64,000 bases of DNA, from positions 230,420-294,419 of the forward strand of contig WMCF01000009.1 in NCBI GenBank assembly GCA_009792885.1. The letters are read 5' to 3'. The stretch comes from Eremophila alpestris peregrina. Its lineage: Eukaryota; Chordata; Aves; Passeriformes; Alaudidae. Each line of letters opens with the position of its first letter. The stretch's first letter is position 1. Below are positions 51,204 through 63,200 of the stretch, one piece after another. The notes beneath the pieces are model-generated. The model was not told the DNA's origin. It saw nothing but the letters and a program-made list of their open reading frames with translations, and searched no databases. The translations under genes were made by a program, and so were the position numbers.

Positions 51204-51284
51204 AAAACTTGATATGTTTGGCCAAATCCCTTGACCCAATTTCTGATTCCTCCAAAATACAGCCGGATTTCCAGAGCAATGATG
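51204..51284 (+). CDS. candidate 81-nt internal exon, gene unknown
   Basis: A strong acceptor (long C/T tract ending TTTTTTTTAACAG at 51203) is followed by 81 bases and a strong donor, GATG|GTAAGA at 51285. The frame open across it reads NLICLAKSLDPISDSSKIQP, then DFQSND. It starts in phase 1 (two bases of a split codon) and leaves one base over, so it is a symmetric 1-1 exon whose skipping would keep frame. Phase 1-1 exons are common in extracellular proteins and cassette exons. A CpG is kept in a Pro codon. No upstream or downstream partner exon is seen in this window and I do not recognise the protein. It may equally be a chance pseudo-exon. Confidence 0.35.
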
Positions 51285-51290
51285 GTAAGA

Positions 51291-52469
51291 ATGGCATCAT
51301 TTGAACTTTGGACTTAAGTACCCAGGAAAGAACGATCCTTTGCCTCAGTCTTCTCTCTAAAGACCCAGACTCTGTTGTCTGTTGCTCACTTGTATTCTAA
51401 CTTCATCTAGTCTGCATTACTTATTAAAGGTTAGGTTGCAAGTAGAGTGCAGATTCATGAGAACAGGCTTCAGACTTTGTCCTTTATGAGGTGTTAAACG
51501 ACAGCAGTGTTGGGTTTTGCACATATATAGCCACAGGCATCTTTTGCCAGACTTGTTAGCTTTGGTATCTTATGACCTTCAAACCCAACTGACATCGCTG
51601 GGAACTGCCTTTGTCCAGTGTTTAGATGCCATTATCACAAGGACAGCAGATTCTGTCCAGTTCTGTGCTCTATCTCTTTCTGTTAGAATTTGCAGATTAT
51701 GCAACATTTGTCAATTCTAGCAGTCTATAAAATGTTGCATCACTTGATTTTTCTCATGGTCAAAAAACTGTCAAAAAACTGCAAAGACCAGGCTGTTTAA
51801 AAGAAACTACATCAGTCAGATTATGATATTGTATCTTAAATTTAGACACAAAATGCAAGACTCTTGGCTTTCAGTAAATTGACTTAGAACCTCTCATTTA
51901 CCTCTAGATCTGGTCTGTAAAATTCACATGCCAGAATAAAAATCTCATATACCCTTTCCTTCATCTCCCAAGTAATGGTCTATATGATTCCATATAACCT
52001 GTGGAAACTTTACATCTGACTTTTCTATCATGTGATTTATTTCTTATGGAGAGAAGGGAGGCCATTCCCATCATTTTAGCACAGCATATTTTATGTTTAT
52101 GATTTTCTTGCAAATAAAATAAATTTACACTATAGCTAAAAGATATTTCAGCTTCGTTCCCTAGTCAGAAGGTAAACTTGTATATTTTGTTATTGATGTT
52201 ACTTGAAAGATACATGTTAAGCCTTTTGTTTAAAGTACATTTAGAATTAAACAGGCCACATTCAAAGTAAATTATCTAAATAGATTTTGGAAAGAGAAAG
52301 GAGTCTGTTCATTTTAATATACCTTCAGAAATATTTTACTTCTTGATGATGACAGCAGCTCTTACTGACAACTATTAATACATTATAAACACCCCATCAG
52401 AGTTATATAAAAACATGTCAGTTTTAAAGAGAACATCTTTGACAGCAAATTTTCTGATTGTGAAACAGC
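51291..52469. other. intergenic or intronic DNA, no gene seen
   Basis: Unique sequence. A 67-residue frame at 51517-51720 is unrecognised. Nothing else is seen. Confidence 0.55.
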
Positions 52470-52660
52470 TGTGCCTCCAGTACAATGCATTAAGTAGTTT
52501 ATTCCTTTTAGATAGTTAAATTGTGCATGAAATGTTGCTGGCGCAAGGGCTCCAAATCTGGCCTGATTAGCGAACATCTGTTACATTGGAAAAATTCATG
52601 TCTACCCTAATTAGCTGTCAGGCTGATGTACATCAGCCCTGATGGTGAGGGATCCTGTGC
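52470..52660. other. candidate conserved noncoding element
   Basis: GCAAGGGCTCCAAATCTGG, CCTGATTAGCGAACATCTG and CCCTAATTAGCTGTCAGG lie in frame-free, repeat-free sequence with a perfect CTAATTAG homeodomain palindrome. Two CpG-containing words (TGGCGCAAGG, TTAGCGAACA) persist in an AT-rich setting, which hints at constraint. Conservation itself cannot be seen here. Confidence 0.3.
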
Positions 52661-54425
52661 TGTTTAAGTCAAACAGGTTTCTCTCCTATCCCATCACCTG
52701 CCCTTTAAAATCTTTTCCTCTGGTGTGTTGCTGTAATTAGAGATTGTTGGAAATACAATAGAGCAGGTTATGGTCAGTTATAGTCCCATCTGTGCAATTT
52801 TTTTATTCCCACAAAACTTACAAAGTGACATAAAGCAGTTCTAGCAGTCAGGCTGAGGTCTATATATTTTTCTAATCCTAATCCACTCATTAAAGATGAA
52901 GACTTCATTCTGCTAAAGCCAACTCTTTGGGGTGACTGAAGGAAAATTAATAACGAGCTGAAAATTTTTTCTCTTTTTTTAAAATTATCATTTTTTAAAT
53001 AAGGGCATTTTGGGTTGAGTACAAAATGTGGCAAAGAATTGAAGAAATCTCATGAAAACAGTGCTCCCTGTTATTGCTATTTCAGCATCTGTTTGCTGGA
53101 GCAAGTACGGGCACAGTACACCTCATGTACTGTGTACATATATGCATTTTTAAAGATCCGTGCTAGATGGACACCCCTTAGTTTGAGGTTCCAACAATTT
53201 CCACTGTATTTGTAGGGGTTTGTTAATTTGTTTTTAGTGATGCATCATTTTGTATAGATACAGAAATCTTATTACTGTTAATGGTAGAAATATTCATTAA
53301 GGATACTAAGTTTCTTTATTTAATGCAGCAGTCCTAATACATGGGTATCACCTAAATACAAAAAAGCAAATCCTCAGATGGATAATTTTTTGTGACTCTA
53401 TTAAAGAAGGTCCACAGGCTTAACATTGATTAAGAACCTAGTCCTATCCAATGAAAATAAATTGTGTTTTCATTACTGACTTTTCCCTGTGTCCCAATAG
53501 CAAGGATTAAAGCCAAACAGAGAAATTTCAATTTGTTAAATTAATTTCTTTGGCTTTTTCAGCTCACAATTCCCAAAACCTAGTTAAGTCCTCAATTGAA
53601 GATCATGGTTTTCTTCATTCCCAAATATTTTTAGACATGAAAAAACAAAGTATTAAAATATGTAATAGATTGATTAGTGGCAGAGTAATTAAATAAAATA
53701 AATTTAATAAATAAATTTAAAAATTCTCATTTGTATAATTTCAGATTAGAATGAACTACTTTAATTTAGAATGTGAACTTTTAGATTGTTACCTGACTAG
53801 CAACTGGTCCATAAGGTTTATTTTTAAATATTGTAAAAGGAATTATTTTTTTTTTTTATTATGTAGTCAAGGGACAGAAAGGTGAAAATTCAGAGTTGCA
53901 TAATTTTTAACTGGCCATCACTGTAGGGCAGAAATGTGTCATCACCTCTCACTCCTGTATCCTCTGGAAAGAAAAGAAACATCTCTGATGCTTTGCACCA
54001 AAAGAATTGGTGTAGAGCCCTTCAGTTTGATTCCTGAGTTTACTGGTAGTACAGATCTTCTCTTGTCTCTCCCTTGGTTTGCCTCAGAGCCCCAGAGGAG
54101 ATAATTTTGCATGGAGGGCCATAAAAGATGTGAGAATCTCCTCCATACTTCAGCTGGTGTCAGTTTAAAATGGGCTGCAGGTATTTGTTTCATGTGTTGT
54201 TTCAAATATTGCCACAGTGGAATCTCACTGACCTTTAATTTATTACAGAACACCGACATTCACATTAAATGGGGTCTGAAAGAACAGTTATTAAACAGTT
54301 ATGTTTCTAAACATAACTGAGATGCAGTTACAATTGGTTGTAAGTGTTTCAACTTTTCAATTTATAGCTAAAGAAAGAGCAGCTGCTTTGCAAACTTGCA
54401 GTGAAAAATGCATCTCCAGCCATGG
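52661..54425. other. intergenic or intronic DNA, no gene seen
   Basis: AT-rich, with a T-run at about 53845-53858 and an ATAAATTTAATAAATAAATTT low-complexity patch at about 53692-53720. The 105-residue - strand frame at 53942-54259 is unrecognised. Confidence 0.55.
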
Positions 54426-54437
54426 ATATATATATAC

Positions 54438-54472
<35 letters not shown>

Positions 54473-54475
54473 TAT
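54426..54475. repeat. (TA)n/(TATG)n compound microsatellite
   Basis: ATATATATACATATATATG followed by six or so GTAT units. A typical slippage-prone microsatellite, which causes the repetitive Y/C/M frames on both strands. Confidence 0.95.
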
Positions 54476-56499
54476 GCACATGTATGTTTGTGGTGGTCAG
54501 CACTGCTGTCCTGCTGAAGCACTAGAAAGGAACACACTGTAATTCAAAAGGAACAATCCAACTGATAAGTGTGATATACGTTGGAAAGGCTGACAAATAA
54601 ATGTGATAATGCTCATGTGAACAAGAACCAGCCAGCCAGGGAGGTAAAGAAGCAAATGAAAGAGTAATGAAGGCGCAATTTATATTCAGATACTAGCTAC
54701 AGCCAGGATTTCCCTCCCAGTAGCATTCCTCTAGCTGGAAGTGACACTTTATGGCCCTTAGTGTAACATATTTGACAATGATGTGTGTTGAACATTCACA
54801 AAGTTTTTGAAGTTAGGATGCTGAGGTACGTGAAAGATGGAATTGTGCAAAAAAGGAAAGTGCTGAGATTGATTGTCATATGCTGAATTACTGTCACATT
54901 GTGTGCAGGGGACTAAGGCAGTAAAGGAGAATAAAAGGTAAACAAATAGGAAATTAAAAGATTGGGAGCAGAAATGAATTTAGAGGACTCTCGCCTCAAA
55001 GTAGCAACAGATTAAAATAGCACAGCTTTAGAACTACAATTGTATCTGTAGCTTTGGTAAGGGATTGGCACTGAGGGAAGCCTGTTAAAAGAAGATACAG
55101 CTGAAAAGCATTTGGAATAGCAGAAGATCCCTTTGAGTAGTTGAAATATGCATTTATTCTGTTGCCCTTATCTCTTACTTATTTTTCTGTAGAAATCAAT
55201 GTGTTTGCATGCATTTCTGACTGCAGTGCTTAATCTGCTGTCTTTTGATGTAAGCATTAGTCAAATTTTTGTAAAAAACCCTAGCAGATGTCTGGTGGGA
55301 CATTTGAAACACATCAAAGGAAAAGTAGGTGTCTCTCGCATTGCTTACCTAAGGTTTGCACCTGTGTTACATCCAACCAAGTGTCTAATGCCGTTCAGAA
55401 CTGCACATGGCACTCCTCTTCCTTTGGATAGAGGCAACAAAAGATTGGTGACCATTGTCCACTGGAGGTGTTGAGAAATGCTTTCTTATCAATTTTCTGG
55501 TGCTACCAATCCTTATTATGTGAGTGGTGCTGCTCAAGACCAGTCATTTAAATGAATATAAACTGTGTAGTAAATGGATCTACTGCAGCTCAGGATGCAG
55601 CACGGTAATGGTCCTGTCAGTGGAACAGCAATGCCCAGGTTAGTTGGTAGGATCAGCCATTCCTGACTGAATGCATGATGTAAAAAACATGACTCCAGGA
55701 GCTAACAACACTTGAGCCATCAGCATTTTTTAAGCCCTGGAGGAAAAAAAATTAAAGTGTTCAGATTCTCTGAATCTTGCTAATTTTCACAATGACAAGG
55801 TTCTAGATGCCTGAGCTTCCACTGACCTGACTATATTTTGAATCAGACCATAAATGGGTCTTTTAATAAAGTTTTGGGATCAAAAATCTGATAAAAGAGA
55901 TGCATTATTTTCAGGATGTGATGTCACAGAAAAAGTTGTTACTCTCCTGTCTGATCTCAGAGAGAGAGAACTGCTGTTTTATTTGGTGCTGCAGCCTCCT
56001 AAAAAAGAATAAATCAATAAATATGCACCGTAAGTCAATTCTCCCTCACAAATTGACACATCCATATCTCTCTTTAACATGGGAGCTATTACATGGGATA
56101 TCAATAACTTCAAAAGTCATCTTTTACATTTGTTGGGCTTACATTGATAGAGATGTGTAAAGGTATTCTGTGTTCTGCACCAAAACCTGAGGGAATATCT
56201 ACAGTTACCTTTTGGGGCTCCCTTCCTTTAACTATAAACCAAGCCCTAATCAGAAATGCATCAACTCATGCAGCAAACAGATTTTGATATGAATCTTGAG
56301 TATAATCGACATCGAAAAGAAATGAATCGATATTTATCCGTTTGGATCCAATTCCCTGAAACATAAAGTTTTTTAGAACATCAAAACAATAGCACTCTCA
56401 AGTTCAAAACAGTTTTGTCAGAGGAAGAGTAGAAAAAAAAATTAAATATAAGTTTGGGTTGACACAATCCAGGTTAAATCTGAAAAAGAAAAATACTTA
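54476..56499. other. intergenic or intronic DNA, no gene seen
   Basis: Unique sequence. A weak splice-bounded 57-nt segment at 55193-55249 is noted under findings. Open frames are short. Confidence 0.55.
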
Positions 56500-57090
56500 C
56501 TTTTGTAAAATGAAAGGCTATTTTATCACTCAGAGAATGTCACATCAATTGTAAAGCCATCAGCCTCAAGGCTTGTTGGTGATTGCTTCATATTTACTGT
56601 TAGTCCAGCAATGGAGATGGTACTTTTACAGTCTTTGGGCAGACTAGTGAGTGTGACATTTAAAGTGTTGATTTTTGCAGCACTTATGTTAATTGTTGTA
56701 ATTTTCCTGATGAACCACCATTCTGGTTCCCTGATGCAGCCAAGATAGTTTTACATTTTCTATGCAGGCCTCTTTGCCATTTGGTCTGTGTAGTGTCAGC
56801 TTCGAGTGCTACTGAAAGCAGACAAAATTGCAAGCAAATTGCATCAGATTGCCAACATTGTGAAAAGGTAAATTGCTTGCAAATCTATTTAAACCACTGC
56901 CCTATTTTCATCAGCTTCAGTACTTGGTATTCATGATTGCTTAATTGGCGACCTTTCCTATTGTGTAGTGCTTTATGGTGTAATGGAAAGCGATCTTTAC
57001 CAAACCAATTACCCTTTTTTTCTCAGCACTACATTATTGCTGTGATTGCAACTGCCAGTCCTTTGTAAATGAACTTTCTGATTTCAATGA
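56500..57090. other. candidate conserved noncoding element cluster
   Basis: This is a long repeat-free stretch with balanced composition and many words typical of conserved regulatory DNA: CCATCAGCCTCAAGG, TGATTGCTTAATTGGCGACC, GTAATGGAAAGCGATC, and TTGCAAGCAA paired with TTGCTTGCAA. CpGs at 56803, 56950 and 56991 sit in such words. No useful frame is present. Of the conserved-element candidates this is the longest and the most convincing by eye, but it is still a texture call. Confidence 0.35.
56828..56882. repeat. 10-bp inverted repeat with 35-nt loop
   Basis: TTGCAAGCAA (56828-56837) and TTGCTTGCAA (56873-56882) pair exactly. A few further pairs (TTGC with GTAA) form inside after one mismatch. 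It lies in the middle of the candidate conserved cluster. Confidence 0.75.
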
Positions 57091-59907
57091 TGTTTTTAAA
57101 ATGTAAGATAGAAAAAAGTGGCATTCATATTGTGTGATGTTCTATTTTGAAGCTTTTTTGTAGTCACCATTGTCTGGGAAAATGGACTGAAGGGTTACAC
57201 AGTACCTACAAATATCCATGTAACTATTATTAATATTATCATAATGTCTCCCTTTGTACAGCAGCTCAATTAGGAAAGGATAGGAGAAATATTTTGTCAC
57301 CCTGTCAAGTGCACAGGAAGTGCTTTTGATGCCTCTTTTTTGACACATACATTATCTTCACTAATAATATGAGATTCCTTTTTAAGACATGGAAATAAAT
57401 ACACAAAATCTTAGCTGCTATGATAATTCAAATCGCCATAACTTTACAAAATGTATTTTTTAAGAGTCTTAGCTTTTCCAGACATTTAGGCATAAAATAT
57501 TTTGAAATATTGTGGGCAGTATAAATAAAGGTAAATGTTACCGTTTCCTTCCACTGGAACAGGGATTGCAGCTATTTGTCTAGTACATACAGAGATAGTG
57601 AAAGAACACATTTCACAAGGTGCATATTATCTAGTTTGGTTTTGGTTTCAGCTATAATAGGATGCAAATTTTTGAATGTGTTCCTGTACTGACAAAAAAA
57701 ATTGAATTCTATAAAAATGACCATCCTCATTTCTTTTTTGTAATACAGGATTAAAAAAAAAAAAATACAGTATTCCAAGAGCTTACTTTGTGTATTTATT
57801 TATGTGATTTAGGGAATTATATCGTTACTCATAAGTGGCGACACGGAAAGGGCTCTACAAGTAATTTAGTCATTCCCTAATATGGTACTGTAAGTGCAAA
57901 TGGATGCATCATTCTACCCCCTACAGTTAAGAATTCTGTTGCAATGACAAAAAAATTGAAAGGATTTATTTTACTCTTTGTTCTTTATTCTTTTGCCAAT
58001 TAAAAAAAAAAATCTTCTGGTCAAGGTTTCTGATGATTTCAGTATTTTTGTTGTGGCCCAATGATTTATTTACAGCTGTGTTCTTCAGTAAAGCAAGCCT
58101 TTCCCCAGTTGTATAGTCTTTTTTTGTTTATTTGTAAGAGAAAAACAGCACTGAAATCTACTTTATGGTAGTGTGATTCTACTTCAAAGCAGTGAAAAAA
58201 CTTCATTTTCTTTACTTTAGAAAATGGTGGAAGTCACACATTTGAGTTTCTGTTTTATACCCATAGCTTGTAAGCCAGGATGAAATTTTATTGATCTTGA
58301 GTATGTAATTTTTGTATTTTTTGTCATTGCAACAGTGCATATGCACATGTACAGATATTTTCCCAGCTCTGATTTACTTATAGTTTCTGTGGGAAGAGAG
58401 AAAGGAAGGTATCCATATCTCCCTTTTTGTAGAGGGTAAGAACACAACAGTGCAGATTACCCCAATGTAAAATTAAGGGGGGTTTTTTAATCAGAAAATC
58501 TTAGGTGGGGGAAATGACTGAAGGAGAGAAATCCAGAAGCAAAATATATGCAACTTCTTCCCATACATGTGTTTGCAGAGCACACAAATTGTTTTCCTCA
58601 ATTCCTCAAAAATCCCTCAGTTTGCTCTGTGAGCATGGTATGGGCACCCGAAGTGCCAATAGCAAGGATGATGGCTTCACCTCAGAATGGAGCTCTGTTC
58701 TTCAGAAAGCAACTCCATGATGTGGCAGCAGTGAATAAATGGACATCCAGACCTGGTATTACTGATGCACAGAAGCAGATCAGCAGCTGAAGAAAGCTGG
58801 CACTGATGGAGCCCAAAGGTGAGCAGGGACTTTTAACTTGGGACAGTGAGAAGAGTGCAGCTGCAAAGGGAGGTCATGGCTTTGTGATGGGGCAGTGTTG
58901 GTTCAGTGAAGCAACAAAATAAGAGAAGTTATAGCTAATTCAGTGGGAAGCACAGTGAAGAATGTGTTGAAGGGCTCTGAGAGTTATAATGGGCATATAA
59001 AAATGATAGAAAATTCAAGGGGCTTGCTGTAGACATTTTACATTGATGGTGAAACATGATCTGCGTGGCCGAAAATGTTTCGTGACACAAAATGAACTAA
59101 TTTTCCATTGTAAAATGGAAAATTCCCAGTAGTGTAAAGTAGATGAACAGAAACAAGGAAGTACTGTGTCCACAGCTCCCTGTTATTAAAAGTGTTCTTT
59201 AAGGCTTAGTTGTTGCATTGAATTCAGTGTTGACTCTTTGCCTTCAGGGCTCTAAATGGGATAATGTTAACATAGTCACTGCAAGTTCATATTATGATCT
59301 GTGACCACACTGCTGTCCTGAATAAAATTTTAAATTAATACATTTTTGCTGGACTGCCAGGAACCACTGCCCTGCTGCACTGGTATGCTGTATATATTGT
59401 CAACAGGATTTTTAATCCTACAGACAAATAATTCTTAGTCTTAAGGTTACTTAGTCTCCTCTATTGTGCATAAATATAATAAAATAATTGCAAAATTAGG
59501 GGACAGAATTTTGCTTCTGGTTTGAAAGCTACAGTAATCCATGAGCCTTGAAAAGTAAAAGCATATAAACGCATTCAGAGAGGAACACATACTAATATGT
59601 CTTTAGCCATTCTTTGCTGGAATGTCATTAAGCTTTGATGAACTTACAAATGAAGGCCTGATAATATTAATCCATTTTTAAAGCACCCATGTATGTCCTG
59701 TTTTTCAGATTTCCTGACAATGAGTGGACATTTGACAGCATGGGCTCTGTGATGAATGTTTCTAAGCTGTGATTAATGTTTTAGCAGAAACTGGTCTGGA
59801 AGTGTCCCTGTCCTCAGTCATTCACCACTCAGAAATGTAAGTGGGCACATCACTGAAGTTTGAACTGTGTGTGGGTGACAGGAGTCAAACAACCACTTGT
59901 ATTCAGA
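57091..59907. other. intergenic or intronic DNA, no gene seen
   Basis: A-runs at about 57753-57765 and 57999-58010. Small frames at 58505-58790 overlap each other in two frames and are unrecognised. The rest is unique. Confidence 0.55.
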
Positions 59908-60155
59908 ATTTTTATTCTGTCTAAATATTGTGATTAGAACAAAGTTCTTCACTGTGAAGGTGAAGAGGCGCTGGAACAGGTTGTCCTGAGAAGCAGTGAA
60001 TTCCCTTTCTCTGGAAGTGTTCAAGACCATGTTGGGTGGGGCTCTGACCAACCTGGTCTAGTGAAAGGTGTCCCTGCCCTTGGTGGGGGCAGGTTGGAGT
60101 TATCTGGTCTTTAAGATCCCTTCCAACCCAAACCAGTGCTATGATTCTATGATTA
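59908..60155 (+). repeat. young CR1 LINE 3' end
   Basis: From AAAGTTCTTCACTGTGAAGG through GCTGGAACAGGTTG, CTGGAAGTGTTCAAGACCAT, CAACCTGGTCTAGTG, AAGGTGTCCCTGCCC, AAGATCCCTTCCAACCC to the terminal GATTCTATGATT, the match to the avian CR1 3' tail is close throughout. It is a 5'-truncated copy, as most CR1 insertions are, and the least diverged of the three in the window. The same 11 bases, TTGTATTCAGA, lie just before it (59897-59907) and just after it (60156-60166), and may be a target-site duplication. The first 35 bases after the left copy are AT-rich and less clearly CR1. Confidence 0.92.
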
Positions 60156-60207
60156 TTGTATTCAGAGTAAGATTGTACCTATCCCTAAACCATAAACCAA
60201 GTGTATA

Positions 60208-60246
60208 GTTTATGATAGTCTCTGTCATAAACATAACAGAGACTAT
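60208..60246. repeat. two overlapping alternative hairpins
   Basis: ATAGTCTCTGT (60215-60225) pairs exactly with ACAGAGACTAT (60236-60246) around a 10-nt loop. Shifted upstream, GTTTATGA (60208-60215) pairs with TCATAAAC (60224-60231). The two stems share bases, so only one can form at a time. Confidence 0.85.
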
Positions 60247-63200
60247 TTGTATGCTATTTTTTATAAATGAATATGGGGTTTTTTACATGAGTATGCATTT
60301 AATGGTTATTTCATGCAAATGGAAGCTTCTTCTAAATTTGGTTGATACAGTGCCTGGAGGGACTTTATATTCCTGAGAAAAGGTGAATGTTCAAAAAGAC
60401 AACCACTCCATAAATTCTGTCATGCCATTAGCAAATGAGTAAAACTTTGGTAATCAATAACTTGGGGACTATTGGGAAGGCTATTCAGCTGCAGTTTAGA
60501 GGCTGATGATAAGCATGGAAGCATTGCTTTGTATGTCTCTTTAAGTTTGCAAAGGTCTTTGATATCCCTTGGAATAAAAGTGATATGTGGATATAAGATA
60601 TCATTTGTACTAATTTACAATTCACACAGCAATATGTAATCTCTCCTGAACTTTATCAGTATGACACGACAGCAAATTCTACCACAAAATTTCCACATGT
60701 TTTTCTAAATGAAGAGGGTGTTTCTCTATGACAATATTTGGTTTTATTCCCTCACATTTATGCCCTAGACTAAATTATAGTATTTTGTTTGCAATTTTTT
60801 TGTCATATCATGTTAGCCTAATATACCACTAATACCATTTTAATACAGAAATTTTAGTATTCCTACTCATCGGATGATACAGTAAGTTATCACATTAGCC
60901 TGCTATGACTTCTTCTTGTGGTATTTGTTACTACTCTATAATTACATTCTTACCTTATTTTAAGTCTGACAGGTACCACCATTGCCCACCCTTCTGCATT
61001 TGAGGCCCTTCATAAATTCAGCATTACAAAGTTCTACAGCTGAAGAGCCAACATAGATTTAGTTAACAATATTGAGAAGTGTATTTGCTGGTATCTGTGA
61101 GTTCAGTCTGCCATGGTGCAACAGCTATGCCTGAAAATTTAAGTTCTGTTTTCTAACCTAGAAAATAAGATGAAAGAAAAATATGATTATTGTAAAGCAA
61201 ACAAAGAAAAAGCCCAACCAAAACTGTGCTTACTCAGAGTACCTGGAGTTTCTGCAGCAAATGAAAGGGGAAACCTTTCTCAAAAGCAGTATTAAAAACT
61301 CCTTTGTTTCCCTACAGAATTTTTTATTTATTCTTGTTTATTTTTTCCTGTAATGTTCTATTCATCTATTCAAATAGATTTATAAACATTCAAAGGAAAG
61401 GGAAAGACAAGGAAAAAAATCCCTGTATTTGTGTTGACAACCCAGTGCCTGCAGCTTCCCTGCAAGATGCTGCTTGGTGACACTTCCATGAAAGGAAGGA
61501 GGGGCAGGCACCATCTCATGCTCATCATGACCAAACTGATGGAAGCAATTGTTTCTCACGGTTTCCATTTTTTTTTCTTTTTACCTTACTTAAGATAGAA
61601 TTTTATTTTTTGGCTTAACTAAAATGGTAAGAGACCTGGTGTAGTAAATAAATGAAATGATGAACTGTGCAGTTGTCTGGACAAATCATGTACTCTGATC
61701 CTTTGAGCTGTATTATTTCCCATCCCTGTGTGCCCAGATTCGTCTCAGGTTTTAGATTCACAGTGTTGAAACACCTACTCATTCCAGTCTTGCATTTATA
61801 GCAGTAGGAGTCAAGGAAGTAAATTAAATACCTAAATATATTGTGTTTTGCTTAGAAATAGAATCAGGTATATTTTAGAAATGCTTTAACAGTACAATGT
61901 TGTCCTTAACATGCCATCTTGAAATTAATTCTTACTCCAGTTAACCTATCCATATAATTGTACACCTGTCCTTTGTACATGGACTTTTGCATGTGTCTTT
62001 TTGGGGTTTGCCTGCTTAAAGCAGCCACAGCCTGAGAGCTGATTCTATGAGGTCTCCATTTAGACATGTCTGCTGTTGGCCTCCCCCCCACTTTCTATTC
62101 CATCTAGGACTCAGCCCCTGGTTGCATTCACTTCCACCAGGTTCTTACTGAGACATCACAGTTGTAATCCAAGGTCAGAAGCTGGCTGATTTTTTTTGCC
62201 AGCTTTCAGACTTCTAAGAGTGGCATATTTTTATGTGTGATTTCGACCAAGTTTGGTTTCCAAACTAGCTGATTTGCAACCATTTCCCAAATATTTTCTT
62301 GAGTTTGCTCCCCTGTAAGATGTGATAGGGTGCCTTTGAACCTCTTCACTAGCTGAGTAGGAAAGCTGTATCTTTGATCGAAGTTTCAATAGGACAGCCA
62401 GAGGTCCTCAGTTCAGTACAGCTGGAAGAAGACTGGAAGAAAATCTACACGTCTGAGTAAGACCTGAATTATCTAGGACATTTTGGTCCTTGGTGACATT
62501 TTTTGAAAGGTGCTTTAGATTCTGGTCTTACTGATTGTTCTTCAGGTTCTGTGCATAAATGATGAACAGATTATGGGTGTTAGGCCAGCAGATTTACAAA
62601 ACGCAGAGAAAACAAGAAATTAATTTTAGATTCTCTGCTTTTCTACTTACTGGCCATAGTACCTTCCCCTTTGCTGCAGTGTGGGTCTACAGGAGAAAGT
62701 AGACATTTCTCTTTAATTATGCAAACCACCACAGTCACTCCATCAGTATCCCCAGCCACAAGAATATCTGTTTCTGGAATGTCCTAAGTAGTCTTTCAGT
62801 AAAGTCTTCTGACCTTGTAGTGCTCTTTGGGGAGTCACCACAGGTTCTGTCAATGCACATGTTCATCCATTTATAGGGGAAGTATCATAGGAGATGGAGC
62901 AGCTACACTAGGTAAAGGCTTCTCAGACTTTTCAGTGCATAAATTAGACACAGTAATGAAGTAATATGTCTCTTGTTGCGTGAAAGTTTCTATTTAAAAA
63001 TCAAAAAATGCTGTGATTAACCAGTAATTCTTGGAAGTTTGCTATTATTGTTTTTATGATTCAGTTTTAGTGGTGCTAAATTCATTGCCCATATTCAGGT
63101 TGTAAGTATTTTGCTCAGATTTATGAACTAAATATTAATGCTGATACATAGCTTGTTTGCAACCCACTACAGGTGAGTGGGCAACTTTGTTGTTGCTCAG

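Noticed and set aside
56828..56882. microRNA precursor
   Set aside because: Only about 10 contiguous pairs, a 35-nt loop and no 22-nt duplex arm.
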